NCBI GenBank assembly: GCA_034003745.1
Contig: JAVEYA010000028.1
Span: forward strand, 1-24,558
DNA length: 24,558 nucleotides
Origin: JAVEYA01 sp034003745
GTDB taxonomy: Bacteria > Bacillota > Peptococcia > DRI-13 > PHAD01
Direction of reading: 5' to 3'
The translations under genes were made by a program, and so were the position numbers. How positions within the stretch are numbered: position 1 is the stretch's first letter; the number at the start of each line of letters is the position of its first letter. Shown piece by piece: positions 1 through 13,000 of the stretch. Under the pieces are notes generated by a model that worked only from the letters and a program-made list of their open reading frames with translations, searched no databases and had not been told where the DNA came from.

Positions 1-557
1 AGGTCATAAACATTGATGCCGTCTGCAATCAGGGGTTTGATCCCCGGGATGTTTCTGGCCGATTCTTTGACATTGTCGGTTTTTTCAGCCGTAACCACTG
101 CTGCTTTGGTCTCGATTTTGAGATTTTCCAAAACCTTGACCATGTCTTTGGTCTTCGGCTGGTCAAAGGCTAGCGCATCTAAGATAATGAGATCGCCGCC
201 GTTTACTTTGGCGGAAAGCACCGATTTAATGGCCAGGCGTCTTTTCTTCTTAGGGATAGAATAGGAATAATCACGGGGTTTCGGTCCAAAGACGATCCCG
301 CCCTTCCTCCACAATGGAGAACGGATCGTACCGGCCCGGGCCCTTCCTGTTCCTTTTTGCCTCCACGGTTTACGCCCTCCGCCTCTGACTTCCGCGCGGG
401 TCTTGACGGAGTGGGTGCCGCGGCGCAGGCTGGCCAGCTGCATTACTACAGCTTCGTGTACTACAGCCTCGTTAGGCTCAATCCCGAAAATGCTTTCATT
501 TAACTCAATTTCACCGACGGTTGCGCCGTCCATATTATATACAGTTACTTTAGGCAT
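1..557 (-). CDS. rplD: 50S ribosomal protein L4, 3' end cut by the window edge
   Basis: L4 is a primary 23S rRNA-binding protein whose long loop lines the exit tunnel. The frame is open from an ATG at 557 to base 1, giving 185 codons, where the family usually has about 205-210, so only the C-terminal tail is missing. The start reads MPKVTVYNMDGATVGE, and the tunnel-loop signature RGGGRKPWRQKGTGRARAG is present, followed by the PLWRKGGIVFGPKPRDYS region typical of L4. The start is fixed by an AAGGAGG ribosome binding site just upstream. It follows rplC after 27 bases, as in all S10 operons, and is presumably cotranscribed from the rpsJ promoter. The identification is very secure; only the 3' end is unseen. 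Confidence 0.97.
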   Translation of the reverse strand, partial: MPKVTVYNMDGATVGEIELNESIFGIEPNEAVVHEAVVMQLASLRRGTHSVKTRAEVRGGGRKPWRQKGTGRARAGTIRSPLWRKGGIVFGPKPRDYSYSIPKKKRRLAIKSVLSAKVNGGDLIILDALAFDQPKTKDMVKVLENLKIETKAAVVTAEKTDNVKESARNIPGIKPLIADGINVYD

Positions 558-584
558 TCCAATATCCTCCTTCCTGAGCAAGTT

Positions 585-1211
585 CTATGCCTTCACTGAG
601 CTTTTGATGGTTATCAGTGTCCGCTTCGGTCCGGGGATGGCCCCTCTGACCAGGATCATGTTGCGTTCCGTGTCAACCCTAACCACCAAGAGCTTCTGTA
701 CGGTAACTCTGGTTCCGCCAAGTCTGCCCGGCATTTTACGGCCCGGGAAAACCCTGGCCGGTCCTTTAGCCCCGGCCGATCCGGGACGGCGATGGTATTT
801 CGAGCCGTGCTTCATGGGACCGCGATGCATCCCGTGACGCTTGATGCCGCCGGCGAAACCTTTTCCTTTGGAGATTCCGGTAACATCCACCCAATCGCCG
901 GAGGCAAACACATCGGCTTTGATCTCCTGGCCGATTTGAAACGCTTCCGGGTCTTCCACTCTGAATTCTTTCAGAAACCGTAAAGGTTTCACTTGATTCT
1001 TGGCAAAATGTCCTTTTTCAGGCTTGGTGACTTTTTGTTCTTTTATTTCGCCAAAGCCCACCTGAATGGCATTATATCCATCATTTTCGATTGTTTTCTT
1101 CTGCACAACAACACAGGGTCCGGCTGCTACAACCGTTACGGGAACAGCTTTGCCCACTTCATCAAAAATCTGTGTCATGCCTACTTTTGTTCCCAAGATG
1201 GCTTTTAACAC
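585..1211 (-). CDS. rplC: 50S ribosomal protein L3
   Basis: L3 is an early-assembly 23S rRNA-binding protein that reaches toward the peptidyl transferase centre. The product is 208 residues, the usual size, and begins LKAILGTKVGMTQIF, the conserved L3 N-terminus. A central glycine/histidine-rich loop (GFAGGIKRHG, then HGSKYHRRPGS) is the part that approaches the catalytic centre. Two in-frame GTG codons compete as starts. The one at 1220 lies inside the AGGAGGTG Shine-Dalgarno sequence, so the GTG at 1211, about 8 bases downstream of GGAGG, is chosen. It sits second in the S10 operon, between rpsJ and rplD. Confidence 0.97.
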   Translation of the reverse strand: MLKAILGTKVGMTQIFDEVGKAVPVTVVAAGPCVVVQKKTIENDGYNAIQVGFGEIKEQKVTKPEKGHFAKNQVKPLRFLKEFRVEDPEAFQIGQEIKADVFASGDWVDVTGISKGKGFAGGIKRHGMHRGPMKHGSKYHRRPGSAGAKGPARVFPGRKMPGRLGGTRVTVQKLLVVRVDTERNMILVRGAIPGPKRTLITIKSSVKA

Positions 1212-1251
1212 AAATGGCACCTCCTACAACACGCTTGGTTATGTTAAGTTT

Positions 1252-1563
1252 TTATAACTTGATTTCAATGTCCACGCCTGCCGGCAGATCCAGTCCCATC
1301 AGCGCATCGACAGTCTTCGGATTCGGCTCCAGGATGTCGATCAGCCTTTTATGGGTTCTCATCTCAAACTGCTCCCGGGAATCCTTATTGACGTGAGGAG
1401 AACGCAGTATCGTATGGATATTGCGTTCGGTCGGCAACGGAATCGGTCCGGCCACGAAAGCGCCTGTGCGCTTGGCGGTATCGACGATTTTCTCCGCTGA
1501 TTGATCAAGAATTTTGTGGTCAAATGCCTTTAGTCTGATTCTGATTTTTTGCTGTTTGGCCAT
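1252..1563 (-). CDS. rpsJ: 30S ribosomal protein S10 (NusE)
   Basis: S10 is a 30S head protein and, as NusE, a partner of NusB and NusG in transcription antitermination. The 103-residue product has the standard family length, starts MAKQQKIRIRLKAFDHKILD, and contains the conserved GPIPLPT and KDSREQFEMRTHKRLIDI segments. The ATG is preceded by an AAGGAGG site. It is the first gene of the S10 operon; its own promoter lies at 1717-1745 and a 150-base leader separates promoter and gene. No anomalies were seen. Confidence 0.97.
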   Translation of the reverse strand: MAKQQKIRIRLKAFDHKILDQSAEKIVDTAKRTGAFVAGPIPLPTERNIHTILRSPHVNKDSREQFEMRTHKRLIDILEPNPKTVDALMGLDLPAGVDIEIKL

Positions 1564-1710
1564 TTTGTTACCTCCTTTTTCGCCCGATTATTATAATTAT
1601 TACGGACTTCTCCACGGAAATTCCCTGTCTTGCAGCCGGCCATATGAACACGCCCTCGGGTGTGTCATGGCTGTTACAGCAACCTCCCGCTTCATCGATG
1701 TCAACCATAC
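1564..1710 (-). promoter_or_regulatory. Untranslated leader of the S10 operon
   Basis: About 150 bases separate the predicted transcription start from rpsJ. They contain an imperfect hairpin around 1648-1665 (CACACCC...GGGCGTG on the transcript) and a short GGTTG...CAGCC hairpin around 1668-1684. Long structured S10 leaders are known sites of autogenous control in other bacteria. I could not match this one to a specific family, so a regulatory role is inferred only from length and structure. Confidence 0.4.
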
Positions 1711-1716
1711 TAAATG

Positions 1717-1745
1717 ATTATATAAAATATTGCTTAAAAGCTCAA
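1717..1745 (-). promoter_or_regulatory. S10 operon promoter
   Basis: On the minus strand TTGAGC (1740-1745) is followed after exactly 17 bases by a perfect TATAAT (1717-1722). It lies between the tufA terminator hairpin and rpsJ, where a housekeeping sigma-A promoter for the S10 operon is expected. Confidence 0.75.
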
Positions 1746-1797
1746 GCCCTAATTTACTTAATTTATGATAAAAATTAAGTTTTTATTAACACAGCAA

Positions 1798-1838
1798 GGC
1801 CGGGAAGAAAGGAGATTTTGCTTTCCTTTCTCCCGACC
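1798..1838 (-). terminator. Hairpin terminator after tufA
   Basis: Just past the tuf stop codon the transcript can form a long GC-rich hairpin. Arms 1824-1838 and 1798-1813 pair over about 15 positions with one G-U pair and one bulged A. The U-tract after it is weak (UUGCUGUGUU), so termination may be partial, allowing some str-to-S10 read-through. Confidence 0.6.
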
Positions 1839-1846
1839 GCTAACTT

Positions 1847-3037
1847 TTACTCGATAACGTCTGCAACGACTCCGGCTCCAACGGTACGGCCGCCTTCACG
1901 AATAGCGAATCTCAAGCCCGGTTCAATGGCGACCGGGGTAATGAGTTCGATGACCATTTCGATGTTGTCCCCGGGCATGCACATTTCAGCTCCGTCCGGC
2001 AGGGTGGCTACGCCGGTTACGTCGGTGGTCCGCATGTAGAACTGGGGTCTGTAGCCGTTGAAAAAGGGTGTATGCCGGCCGCCTTCTTCTTTGGTGAGGA
2101 CGTAGACGTTGGCTTTGAATTTGGTGTGGGGCTTGATGGAGCCGGGTTTAGCCAATACTTGACCCCGCTCGATTTCTTTTTTGTCGACGCCTCTTAGAAG
2201 TACGCCGATGTTGTCCCCGGCCTGGGCCTGATCCAAGAGTTTTCTAAACATTTCTACGCCGGTGACGACGCTTTTTCTCGGGGCTTCGGTAAAGCCGACG
2301 ATTTCTATTTCTTCGGAGACTTTGATGGTCCCACGCTCTACTCTTCCGGTGGCCACGGTGCCCCGTCCGGTGATGGAGAAGACGTCTTCTACGGGCATTA
2401 AGAAGGGTTTGGCGGTATCCCGCTCAGGGGTGGGAATGTAGTCGTCTACGGCTTTGACGAGTTCCATGATTTTCTGGGACCATTCGCCTTCGGGATCCTG
2501 CAGGGCTTTTAAGGCGGAGCCCCGGATGATGGGAATGTCGTCCCCCGGGAATTCGTAGGCGCTCAGAAGTTCTCTTACTTCCATTTCTACGAGTTCTAAG
2601 AGTTCTTCGTCATCCATCATGTCTACTTTGTTCAGGAAGACGACGATATAGGGTACCTGAACCTGACGGGCCAGGATGATGTGTTCTCTGGTCTGGGGCA
2701 TGGGTCCGTCCGGTGCGGAAACGACGAGAATGGCTCCGTCCATCTGGGCTGCGCCGGTGATCATGTTTTTGACGTAGTCGGCGTGTCCCGGGCAGTCGAC
2801 GTGGGCATAGTGCCGCGCTTCGGATTCGTATTCGACGTGGGCGGTGGAGATGGTGATGCCACGGGCCTTTTCTTCGGGCGCTTTGTCAATTTGGTCGAAG
2901 GCTACCTGCTGGGATAAGCCTTTTTTGGCCAGTACGGTGGTGATCGCCGCGGTGAGAGTGGTCTTGCCATGGTCAACGTGGCCGATGGTCCCTACGTTGA
3001 CGTGCGGTTTGGTTCTTTCGTATTTTTGTTTAGCCAT
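1847..3037 (-). CDS. tufA: Elongation factor Tu, copy A (str operon)
   Basis: EF-Tu is the GTPase that delivers aminoacyl-tRNA to the ribosomal A site. The 396-residue product has the P-loop GHVDHGKT at 19-26, DCPGH at 81-85 and NKVD at 136-139, followed by the two beta-barrel domains, ending VVADVIE. It follows fusA after 47 bases with a GGAGG site, the normal position as last gene of the str operon. The protein is identical to the second copy at 17304-18494. By eye the genes differ at only five synonymous positions (1856, 1877, 2933, 2951, 2957), and identity continues 28 bases upstream of the start, consistent with gene conversion. Confidence 0.98.
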   Translation of the reverse strand: MAKQKYERTKPHVNVGTIGHVDHGKTTLTAAITTVLAKKGLSQQVAFDQIDKAPEEKARGITISTAHVEYESEARHYAHVDCPGHADYVKNMITGAAQMDGAILVVSAPDGPMPQTREHIILARQVQVPYIVVFLNKVDMMDDEELLELVEMEVRELLSAYEFPGDDIPIIRGSALKALQDPEGEWSQKIMELVKAVDDYIPTPERDTAKPFLMPVEDVFSITGRGTVATGRVERGTIKVSEEIEIVGFTEAPRKSVVTGVEMFRKLLDQAQAGDNIGVLLRGVDKKEIERGQVLAKPGSIKPHTKFKANVYVLTKEEGGRHTPFFNGYRPQFYMRTTDVTGVATLPDGAEMCMPGDNIEMVIELITPVAIEPGLRFAIREGGRTVGAGVVADVIE

Positions 3038-3084
3038 TATTCTTTCCTCCTAAATAAAACTTAATATATTTTGAAGATTAATAT

Positions 3085-5163
3085 TTATCTGCCCTGGCGG
3101 CGCGCCACGATCTCTTCGGTGACATTTCTGGGCGCATCTTCATAATGGGAAAACTGCATGACATATGTCCCGCGTCCTTGGGTCTTCGAACGCAAATCTG
3201 TAGCGTAGCCAAACATTTCCGAAAGCGGCACGAAACCACGAATAATCTGTGTCCCTGTACGCGCTTCCATGCCTTCGATATGGCCCCGGCGGGAATTGAT
3301 ATCGCCGATAACGTCTCCCATATACTCTTCCGGAACCTGTACTTCCACTTTCATGATCGGTTCCAGGATAACGGGCTTGGCCTTTTCCGCGGCGCTTCTG
3401 AAAGCCATAGAGCCGGCAATCTTAAAAGCCATTTCGGAAGAGTCCACTTCGTGGAAGGAGCCGTCATAAACGGTAGCTCTCAAATCAAGCATCGGGAAAC
3501 CTGCCAGAATGCCGTTTTCCATTGCTTCACGGATACCGTTGTCAATGGGGGTGATGTATTCCTTCGGAATAACGCCGCCCACGATTTTGTTGACAAATTC
3601 GTAACCCATTCCTCTTTCCAGAGGCTCAAGTTCGATCCAGCAGTGTCCGTACTGTCCGCGTCCGCCGGACTGGCGAATGAATTTTCCTTCCGCTTTACTG
3701 GTGGCGCGAACTGTTTCTTTGTAGGCAACCTGCGGTTTGCCGACATTAGCGTCAACTTTGAACTCTCTAAGCAATCTGTCAATGATGATTTCCAGGTGCA
3801 GTTCGCCCATGCCGGAGATAATGGTTTGACCGGTTTCCGGATTGGTATGGATCTTAAAGGTCGGATCTTCCTCGGCCAACCGTTGCAGGGCTGTACCCAT
3901 CTTTTCCTGATCCTGTTTCGTTTTCGGTTCGATGGCCACATCGATAACCGGAGCCGGGAAATTCATGGATTCAAGGATAATCAGATTATTCTCGTCGCAC
4001 AGCGTATCTCCCGTAGTGGTATCCTTTAAGCCCACCGCGGCGGCAATATCGCCGGCATAAACTTCGGATACTTCTTCCCGGTGATTCGCATGCATCTGTA
4101 AAAGACGCCCGATACGTTCCTTTTTATCCTTGGTACTGTTATAGACGTAGGAGCCCGCCTTCAAAACGCCCGAGTAAACCCTGAAATAGGCGAGTTTTCC
4201 AACATAGGGGTCGGAAACGATTTTAAAGGCCAAGGCCGAAAAGGGCTCGCTATCGCTGGCATGTCTGATTTCATCCTCGCTGGTATCCGGATGGACACCG
4301 TTGACGGAGGGGATATCGGTCGGCGCGGGCAGATAGTCGACAACTGCGTCCAAAAGGGACTGCACCCCTTTATTCTTAAAGGAGGATCCGCATACTACGG
4401 GGATTAATTCCACGGCTAAAGTCGCCGTGCGAATAGCCTGCATGAGTTCATCTTGCGTTATTTCTTCGCCTTCCAGGTATTTCAGCGTCAATTCTTCGCT
4501 AAAATCAGCCACGGCTTCAATCAGTTTTTCGCGATATTCCGCGGCTGTATCCTGCAGTTCCGCCGGAATCTCGGCCGCTTCACTCCTGGCGCCCCTGTCG
4601 TCCAGATAGTGATGTGCTTTCATCGCAACCAAATCAATAATACCGCTGAAATTTTCTTCCGAACCGATAGGCAGTTGAATCGGAACAGGGTTCGCTCCGA
4701 GCCTGTCCTTAATCATATTGACGCCCCTAAAGAAATCTGCGCCTACCCGGTCCATCTTATTGATGTAAGCGATTCTGGGCACGCCGTATTTATCGGCCTG
4801 CCGCCAGACGGTCTCGGATTGGGGTTCCACCCCGCCTACGGAACAGAAAACCGCCACCGCGCCGTCCAAGATTCTAAGCGAGCGTTCCACCTCGACCGTG
4901 AAGTCAACGTGTCCAGGCGTGTCTATAATGTTGACACGATGGTCGCGCCAATAGCACGTAGTCGCCGCCGAACTGATGGTAATCCCGCGTTCCTGCTCCT
5001 GCACCATCCAGTCCATCGTGGCAGCGCCGTCGTGTACCTCGCCCATTTTGTGCACGCGACCGGTGTAGAACAAAATTCTTTCCGTGGTCGTGGTCTTGCC
5101 GGCATCAATATGGGCCATAATACCAATATTTCTTGTTTTCTCTAAAGATATTTTTCTAGGCAT
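3085..5163 (-). CDS. fusA: Elongation factor G
   Basis: EF-G is the translocase GTPase that moves tRNAs and mRNA through the ribosome and acts with RRF in recycling. The 692-residue product is full length. It shows the P-loop AHIDAGKT at 17-24, the switch I region ERGITI at about 58-63, DTPGH at 81-85 and NKMD at 135-138, then domains II-V ending in a basic RRQGR tail. It lies 32 bases after rpsG. The Shine-Dalgarno is poor (GGGGGC about 15 bases before the ATG), unusual among the strong sites around it, so translation may depend on coupling to rpsG. Confidence 0.98.
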   Translation of the reverse strand: MPRKISLEKTRNIGIMAHIDAGKTTTTERILFYTGRVHKMGEVHDGAATMDWMVQEQERGITISSAATTCYWRDHRVNIIDTPGHVDFTVEVERSLRILDGAVAVFCSVGGVEPQSETVWRQADKYGVPRIAYINKMDRVGADFFRGVNMIKDRLGANPVPIQLPIGSEENFSGIIDLVAMKAHHYLDDRGARSEAAEIPAELQDTAAEYREKLIEAVADFSEELTLKYLEGEEITQDELMQAIRTATLAVELIPVVCGSSFKNKGVQSLLDAVVDYLPAPTDIPSVNGVHPDTSEDEIRHASDSEPFSALAFKIVSDPYVGKLAYFRVYSGVLKAGSYVYNSTKDKKERIGRLLQMHANHREEVSEVYAGDIAAAVGLKDTTTGDTLCDENNLIILESMNFPAPVIDVAIEPKTKQDQEKMGTALQRLAEEDPTFKIHTNPETGQTIISGMGELHLEIIIDRLLREFKVDANVGKPQVAYKETVRATSKAEGKFIRQSGGRGQYGHCWIELEPLERGMGYEFVNKIVGGVIPKEYITPIDNGIREAMENGILAGFPMLDLRATVYDGSFHEVDSSEMAFKIAGSMAFRSAAEKAKPVILEPIMKVEVQVPEEYMGDVIGDINSRRGHIEGMEARTGTQIIRGFVPLSEMFGYATDLRSKTQGRGTYVMQFSHYEDAPRNVTEEIVARRQGR

Positions 5164-5195
5164 AATTAAATGATTAAAGCCCCCACACTATATTT

Positions 5196-5666
5196 TTACC
5201 AGCGATAATGCGCAAAAGCCTTGTTGGCTTCCGCCATTTTATGCGTGTCTTCTCTTTTCTTGACGGCTCCACCAGTATTATTGGAAGCATCCAATATTTC
5301 CCCCGCCAATTTATTTTCGATGGTTTTTTCTCCGCGCTTCCGTGAGAAAGTTACCAGCCATCTGATGCCTAAAGACTCACGTCTTTCACTGCGGACTTCG
5401 ATCGGCACCTGATAGTTGGCCCCGCCCACGCGGCGCGCTTTTACTTCCAGAACAGGCATAATATTTTTCATGGCCTGTTCCAGGACTTCCAGTCCGTTCT
5501 TACCTGTTTTTTCTTCAATCATTTTTAAGGCGCCATACACGCCGTGTTCGGCTACGCCTCTTTTACCGCCATACATCACCTTGTTGATGAATTTCGTCAC
5601 CAAAACGGAATTGTAAATAGGATCCGGCAAAACGTCTCTTTTCGGGACCGGCCCTTTCCTTGGCAT
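5196..5666 (-). CDS. rpsG: 30S ribosomal protein S7
   Basis: S7 nucleates assembly of the 30S head and contacts mRNA and tRNA near the E site. The 156-residue product starts MPRKGPVPKRDVLPDPIYNS and ends KAFAHYRW, both family signatures, with the RRVGGANYQVPIEVR segment in between. An upstream in-frame start would add eight residues, but AAGGAGGGAATATA directly before the ATG at 5666 settles the shorter form. It is the second ribosomal gene of the str operon, after rpsL. Confidence 0.97.
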   Translation of the reverse strand: MPRKGPVPKRDVLPDPIYNSVLVTKFINKVMYGGKRGVAEHGVYGALKMIEEKTGKNGLEVLEQAMKNIMPVLEVKARRVGGANYQVPIEVRSERRESLGIRWLVTFSRKRGEKTIENKLAGEILDASNNTGGAVKKREDTHKMAEANKAFAHYRW

Positions 5667-5735
5667 TATATTCCCTCCTTCATGCGCCAACGATGATATC
5701 TTACGCTTTCATCTGCTTATGGTTATTTTGGTTTA

Positions 5736-6122
5736 TTACTTTTTCGCTGCGGCTTTAGGCCGTTTGGTGCCGTATTTGGAACGGGCCTGATTGCGCTTTT
5801 GTACGCCGGCTGTATCCAGGGCGCCTCTGACAATATGGTATCTTACGCCGGGGATATCTTTAACCCTGCCGCCCCGTACAAGCACAACAGAGTGTTCCTG
5901 CAAGTTGTGGCCTATGCCGGGGATATACGCCGTTACTTCAATGCTGTTGGTCAGTCTGACCCTGGCTACTTTTCTGAGCGCGGAATTCGGCTTTTTGGGA
6001 GTGGTTGTATACACCCTGGTACAAACGCCTCTTTTCTGCGGGCACTCCTTTAACGCAGGCGCGGTGGATTTTTTAACGCTCGCTTCTCTCGATTTTCTGA
6101 TCAATTGGCTAATTGTTGGCAT
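5736..6122 (-). CDS. rpsL: 30S ribosomal protein S12
   Basis: S12 sits at the decoding centre and controls translational accuracy. The product is 128 residues, starts MPTISQLIRKSR and contains the two conserved loops PKKPNSALRKVARVRL and GGRVKDIPGVRYH. The lysines whose replacement gives streptomycin resistance in other species appear to be unmodified wild type. A GTG at 6131 overlaps the AAGGAGG motif (6131-6137) and is rejected in favour of the ATG at 6122, 8 bases downstream. First classical gene of the str operon. Confidence 0.97.
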   Translation of the reverse strand: MPTISQLIRKSREASVKKSTAPALKECPQKRGVCTRVYTTTPKKPNSALRKVARVRLTNSIEVTAYIPGIGHNLQEHSVVLVRGGRVKDIPGVRYHIVRGALDTAGVQKRNQARSKYGTKRPKAAAKK

Positions 6123-6162
6123 GTCACACACCTCCTTCCCAGGATTATGATAGTCTCATTAT

Positions 6163-6420
6163 TTATTTTGCGGTATCCGGGTGCAAAATCGCCGCTGCAG
6201 CTGTACCTATCCGGATACCGCTTGCTTTGCCTAATTCGGCCATCGAATCCGCCTCGATAACTGGTATGCCCCGTTTCTGACAGGTTTCCAAAAGAGGCCG
6301 GCGGATTTTCTCTTCAACATCCCGGGCCAAATAAACGCTTTGCGCCTGGCCGGATTCCGCCGCTTTCAGACATTGTTTAAATCCCACAACCTTTTTAGCG
6401 GCATTCGCCAGGGAGCGCAT
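6163..6420 (-). CDS. rplGB: L7Ae/YbxF-like ribosomal RNA-binding protein
   Basis: This 85-residue protein belongs to the L7Ae/L30e/S12e/Gadd45 family. Members of the Firmicute YbxF/YlxQ branch bind kink-turn RNA. The N-terminus LANAAKKVVGFKQCLKA and the segment VYLARDVEEKIRRPLLETC fit the family, as does the position between rpoC and rpsL. The ATG at 6420 has GAAGGAGG about 10 bases upstream, so the longer frame starting at 6450 is rejected. It has its own probable promoter at 6457-6486 and likely heads the str transcription unit. The precise role in the cell is not settled for the family. Confidence 0.88.
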   Translation of the reverse strand: MRSLANAAKKVVGFKQCLKAAESGQAQSVYLARDVEEKIRRPLLETCQKRGIPVIEADSMAELGKASGIRIGTAAAAILHPDTAK

Positions 6421-6456
6421 GGTGGATAAACCTCCTTCGGAACAACGCACTGAATA

Positions 6457-6486
6457 ATATTATCATTGCAAGCGCCGCACTGTCAA
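6457..6486 (-). promoter_or_regulatory. Promoter upstream of the L7Ae-like gene and str operon
   Basis: TTGACA (6481-6486) and TAATAT (6457-6462) are separated by 18 bases, directly before the L7Ae-like gene and after the end of rpoC. A second TTGACT hexamer lies 12 bases further upstream (6493-6498). No clear rpoC terminator is seen, so read-through from rpoBC probably adds to this promoter. Confidence 0.7.
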
Positions 6487-6519
6487 GAAAAAGTCAACCT
6501 CTTTCCTAAGTGATTCGCT

Positions 6520-9999
<3,480 letters not shown>

Positions 10000-10026
10000 G
10001 GGCCTCTCTCTCCCTTCAATGTTTAA

Positions 10027-13000
10027 TCACTCGTCCGAATCATCATCTGCAAGTTCCATCTCGTTCAAACCCCGCTCAAAATCTTCAAATCCATCCTCAT
10101 CCGCTTCTTCGCTGAGTTCTTCATATATTTCCAGATCAGGCTGATCGGGTGTGTGAATATCCAGCCCCAACTCTTTAGCCGCCTCCGAGACATCTTCATC
10201 AATTTCCTTGATTTCAATTTCCTGATCATCCTCGGATAAGACTTTGACATCGAGGCATAGACTCTGCAGTTCCTTGATTAAAACTTTGAAACTCTCCGGC
10301 ACCCCGGGTTCGGGTACGTTTTCTCCCTTGACGATGGCCTCATAGGTCTTGACGCGGCCGACGACATCGTCGGATTTAACCGTCAGAATTTCCTGTAAGG
10401 TGTAAGAGGCCCCGTAAGCCTCCAGGGCCCAGACTTCCATTTCCCCGAAGCGCTGGCCGCCGAATTGGGCCTTGCCGCCCAGGGGCTGTTGGGTAACCAG
10501 GGAGTATGGTCCGGTGGAACGGGCATGAATCTTATCGTCAACCAGGTGGGCCAGTTTCAGCACATACATATAGCCCACCGTTATCTCATTGTCAAAAGGC
10601 ACTCCGGTTCTGCCGTCGTAAAGTTTGGTCTTGCCGTGGATGGGCAGCTGGGCTTCTGCCATCATGTCTTCTATATCGGTTTCTCCGGCGCCGTCGAAAA
10701 CCGGCGTGGCTACCCGAAGGCCCAACGCTTTGGCCGCCCAGCCCAGGTGCGTTTCCAGGACCTGACCGATATTCATTCTGGAGGGCACGCCCAAGGGGTT
10801 TAAGACGATTTCAATGGGGGTGCCGTCCGGCAAGAACGGCATATCTTCTTCAGGCAAAATCCGGGAAATGACACCCTTATTACCATGCCGTCCGGCCATC
10901 TTATCGCCTTCGGAAATCTTTCTTTTCTGGGCGATATAGACCCGGACGATTTGGTTAACGCCCGGCGCCAGCTCGTCGCCGTTTTCTCTTAAAAACACTT
11001 TGACATCGACGACTTTTCCGGCCTCGCCGTGCGGCACTCTGAGCGAGGTATCCCGTACCTCGCGTGCTTTCTCACCAAAAATAGCTCTTAAAAGACGTTC
11101 TTCCGCCGTCAGCTCCGTTTCTCCCTTAGGCGTAACTTTGCCGACAAGAATATCCCCCGGCCGCACTTCCGCCCCTACGCGGATAATGCCCCGGTCGTCC
11201 AGGTCCTTTAAGACGTCTTCGCCGACGTTGGGGATATCCCGGGTGATTTCCTCCGGGCCTAGTTTGGTATCCCGGGCGTCGCATTCATATTCCTCGATAT
11301 GAATAGAGGTGAAATAATCTTCTTTCACCAGCTTGCGGCTAATCAGAATAGCGTCCTCGTAGTTATACCCTTCCCAGGTCATAAAGGCCACCAGAACATT
11401 TCGCCCTAAAGCCAGTTCCCCCTGATCGGTGGAAGGCCCGTCGGCAATGACTTGTCTTTCTTCCACGCGTTCGCCCTTTTTGACAATGGGTTTTTGGTTA
11501 AAGCAAGTGCCCTGGTTGGAGCGGGCGAACTTAATTAATTTATATCTGTCGGCTCCGCCCTGATCATTTCTGATGATAACTTCATTGGCCGAGACTTTTT
11601 CCACAAAGCCGGCATTTCTGGCCAGTACTACCACGCCGGAATCCTTGGCCGCCTTGTATTCTTCCCCTGTTCCTACCAGGGGCGCATCCGTCCGCAAAAG
11701 CGGTACGGCCTGTCTTTGCATGTTTGCTCCCATCAGGGCGCGGTTGGCGTCGTCGTGCTCCAGGAAAGGGATCATCGCGGTAGCGATGGAGACAATCTGT
11801 TTGGGTGAAACGTCCATATAATCGACTTTATCCACGGACGTAACCAGCGTTTCGCTGCCGTGACGGGCATTCACCCGGGTATTGATAAAGCTGCCTTCGT
11901 CATCTAAAGGCGCGTTGGCCTGGGCGATAACAAAGTTATCTTCCTCATCCGCAGTCAAATAGGAAATCTCCTCCGTTACCTTGCCTTTTTCCTTATTGAC
12001 TTTGCGATAAGGCGTCTCGATAAAACCGTATTCATTGATGCGTCCGTAGGTGCTTAACGAACCGATCAGGCCGATGTTGGGTCCTTCCGGCGTCTCGATG
12101 GGGCACATCCGGCCATAGTGGGAATGGTGGACGTCGCGCACTTCAAAACCGGCTCTTTCCCGGGACAAACCGCCCGGTCCCAGAGCGGAGAGTCTTCTCT
12201 TGTGGGTCAATTCCGCCAGGGGATTGGTCTGGTCCATGAACTGAGACAGCTGGCTGGAGCCAAAAAACTCTTTGATGGCCGCTACCACGGGCCGGATATT
12301 AATCAGCACCTGAGGCGTAATGACATCCACATCCTGGATAGTCATCCGCTCCCGGACCACGCGTTCCATTCTGGAAAGACCGATTCTGAACTGGTTCTGT
12401 AAGAGCTCGCCGACCGAACGCAGCCTTCTGTTGCCTAAATGGTCGATATCATCCGGTTTGCCCTCGCCCTGCATCAGCGCAATGAGGCGTTTGATGGCGG
12501 CGACAATATCTTCCTTCGTAATGTGCCGGATGTGCGCGGGCACTTCAACTTTCAGCTTCTTGTTCAACTTATAGCGGCCGACGTGGGCCAAATCATATCT
12601 TTTAGCGTCGAAGAAAAGTGTGTATAATAAAGAGCGTGCGGAATCGACCGTGGGCGGTTCGCCCGGACGCAGTCTTTTATATATTTCCACCAGCGCTTCA
12701 TCTTCCGATTCGGTATGATCGCGCTCCAGAGTCAGGCGGATGCGCTCATCGTCGGGGAACAGCTCCATGATCTGCCCGTTGGAGCTATAGCCCAAAGCCC
12801 GCAGAAGCACCGTAGCCGGCAGCTTCCGCGTCCGGTCCACCCGCACGAAAACGTTGTCGTTTAAGTCGGTTTCAAATTCCAGCCAAGCCCCGCGGTTAGG
12901 GATAATGGTCGCCCCGTATATTTTTTTGCCGCTGGGGTCAAGCTGTTCAGTGTAATAGACGCCAGGCGAGCGGACCAACTGGCTGACAATAACCCGTTCG

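Noticed and set aside
3145..5145. Long plus-strand reading frames (294 and 230 codons) opposite fusA
   Set aside because: They are antisense to a fully conserved EF-G gene, show no recognisable domain, and arise from codon bias on the opposite strand.
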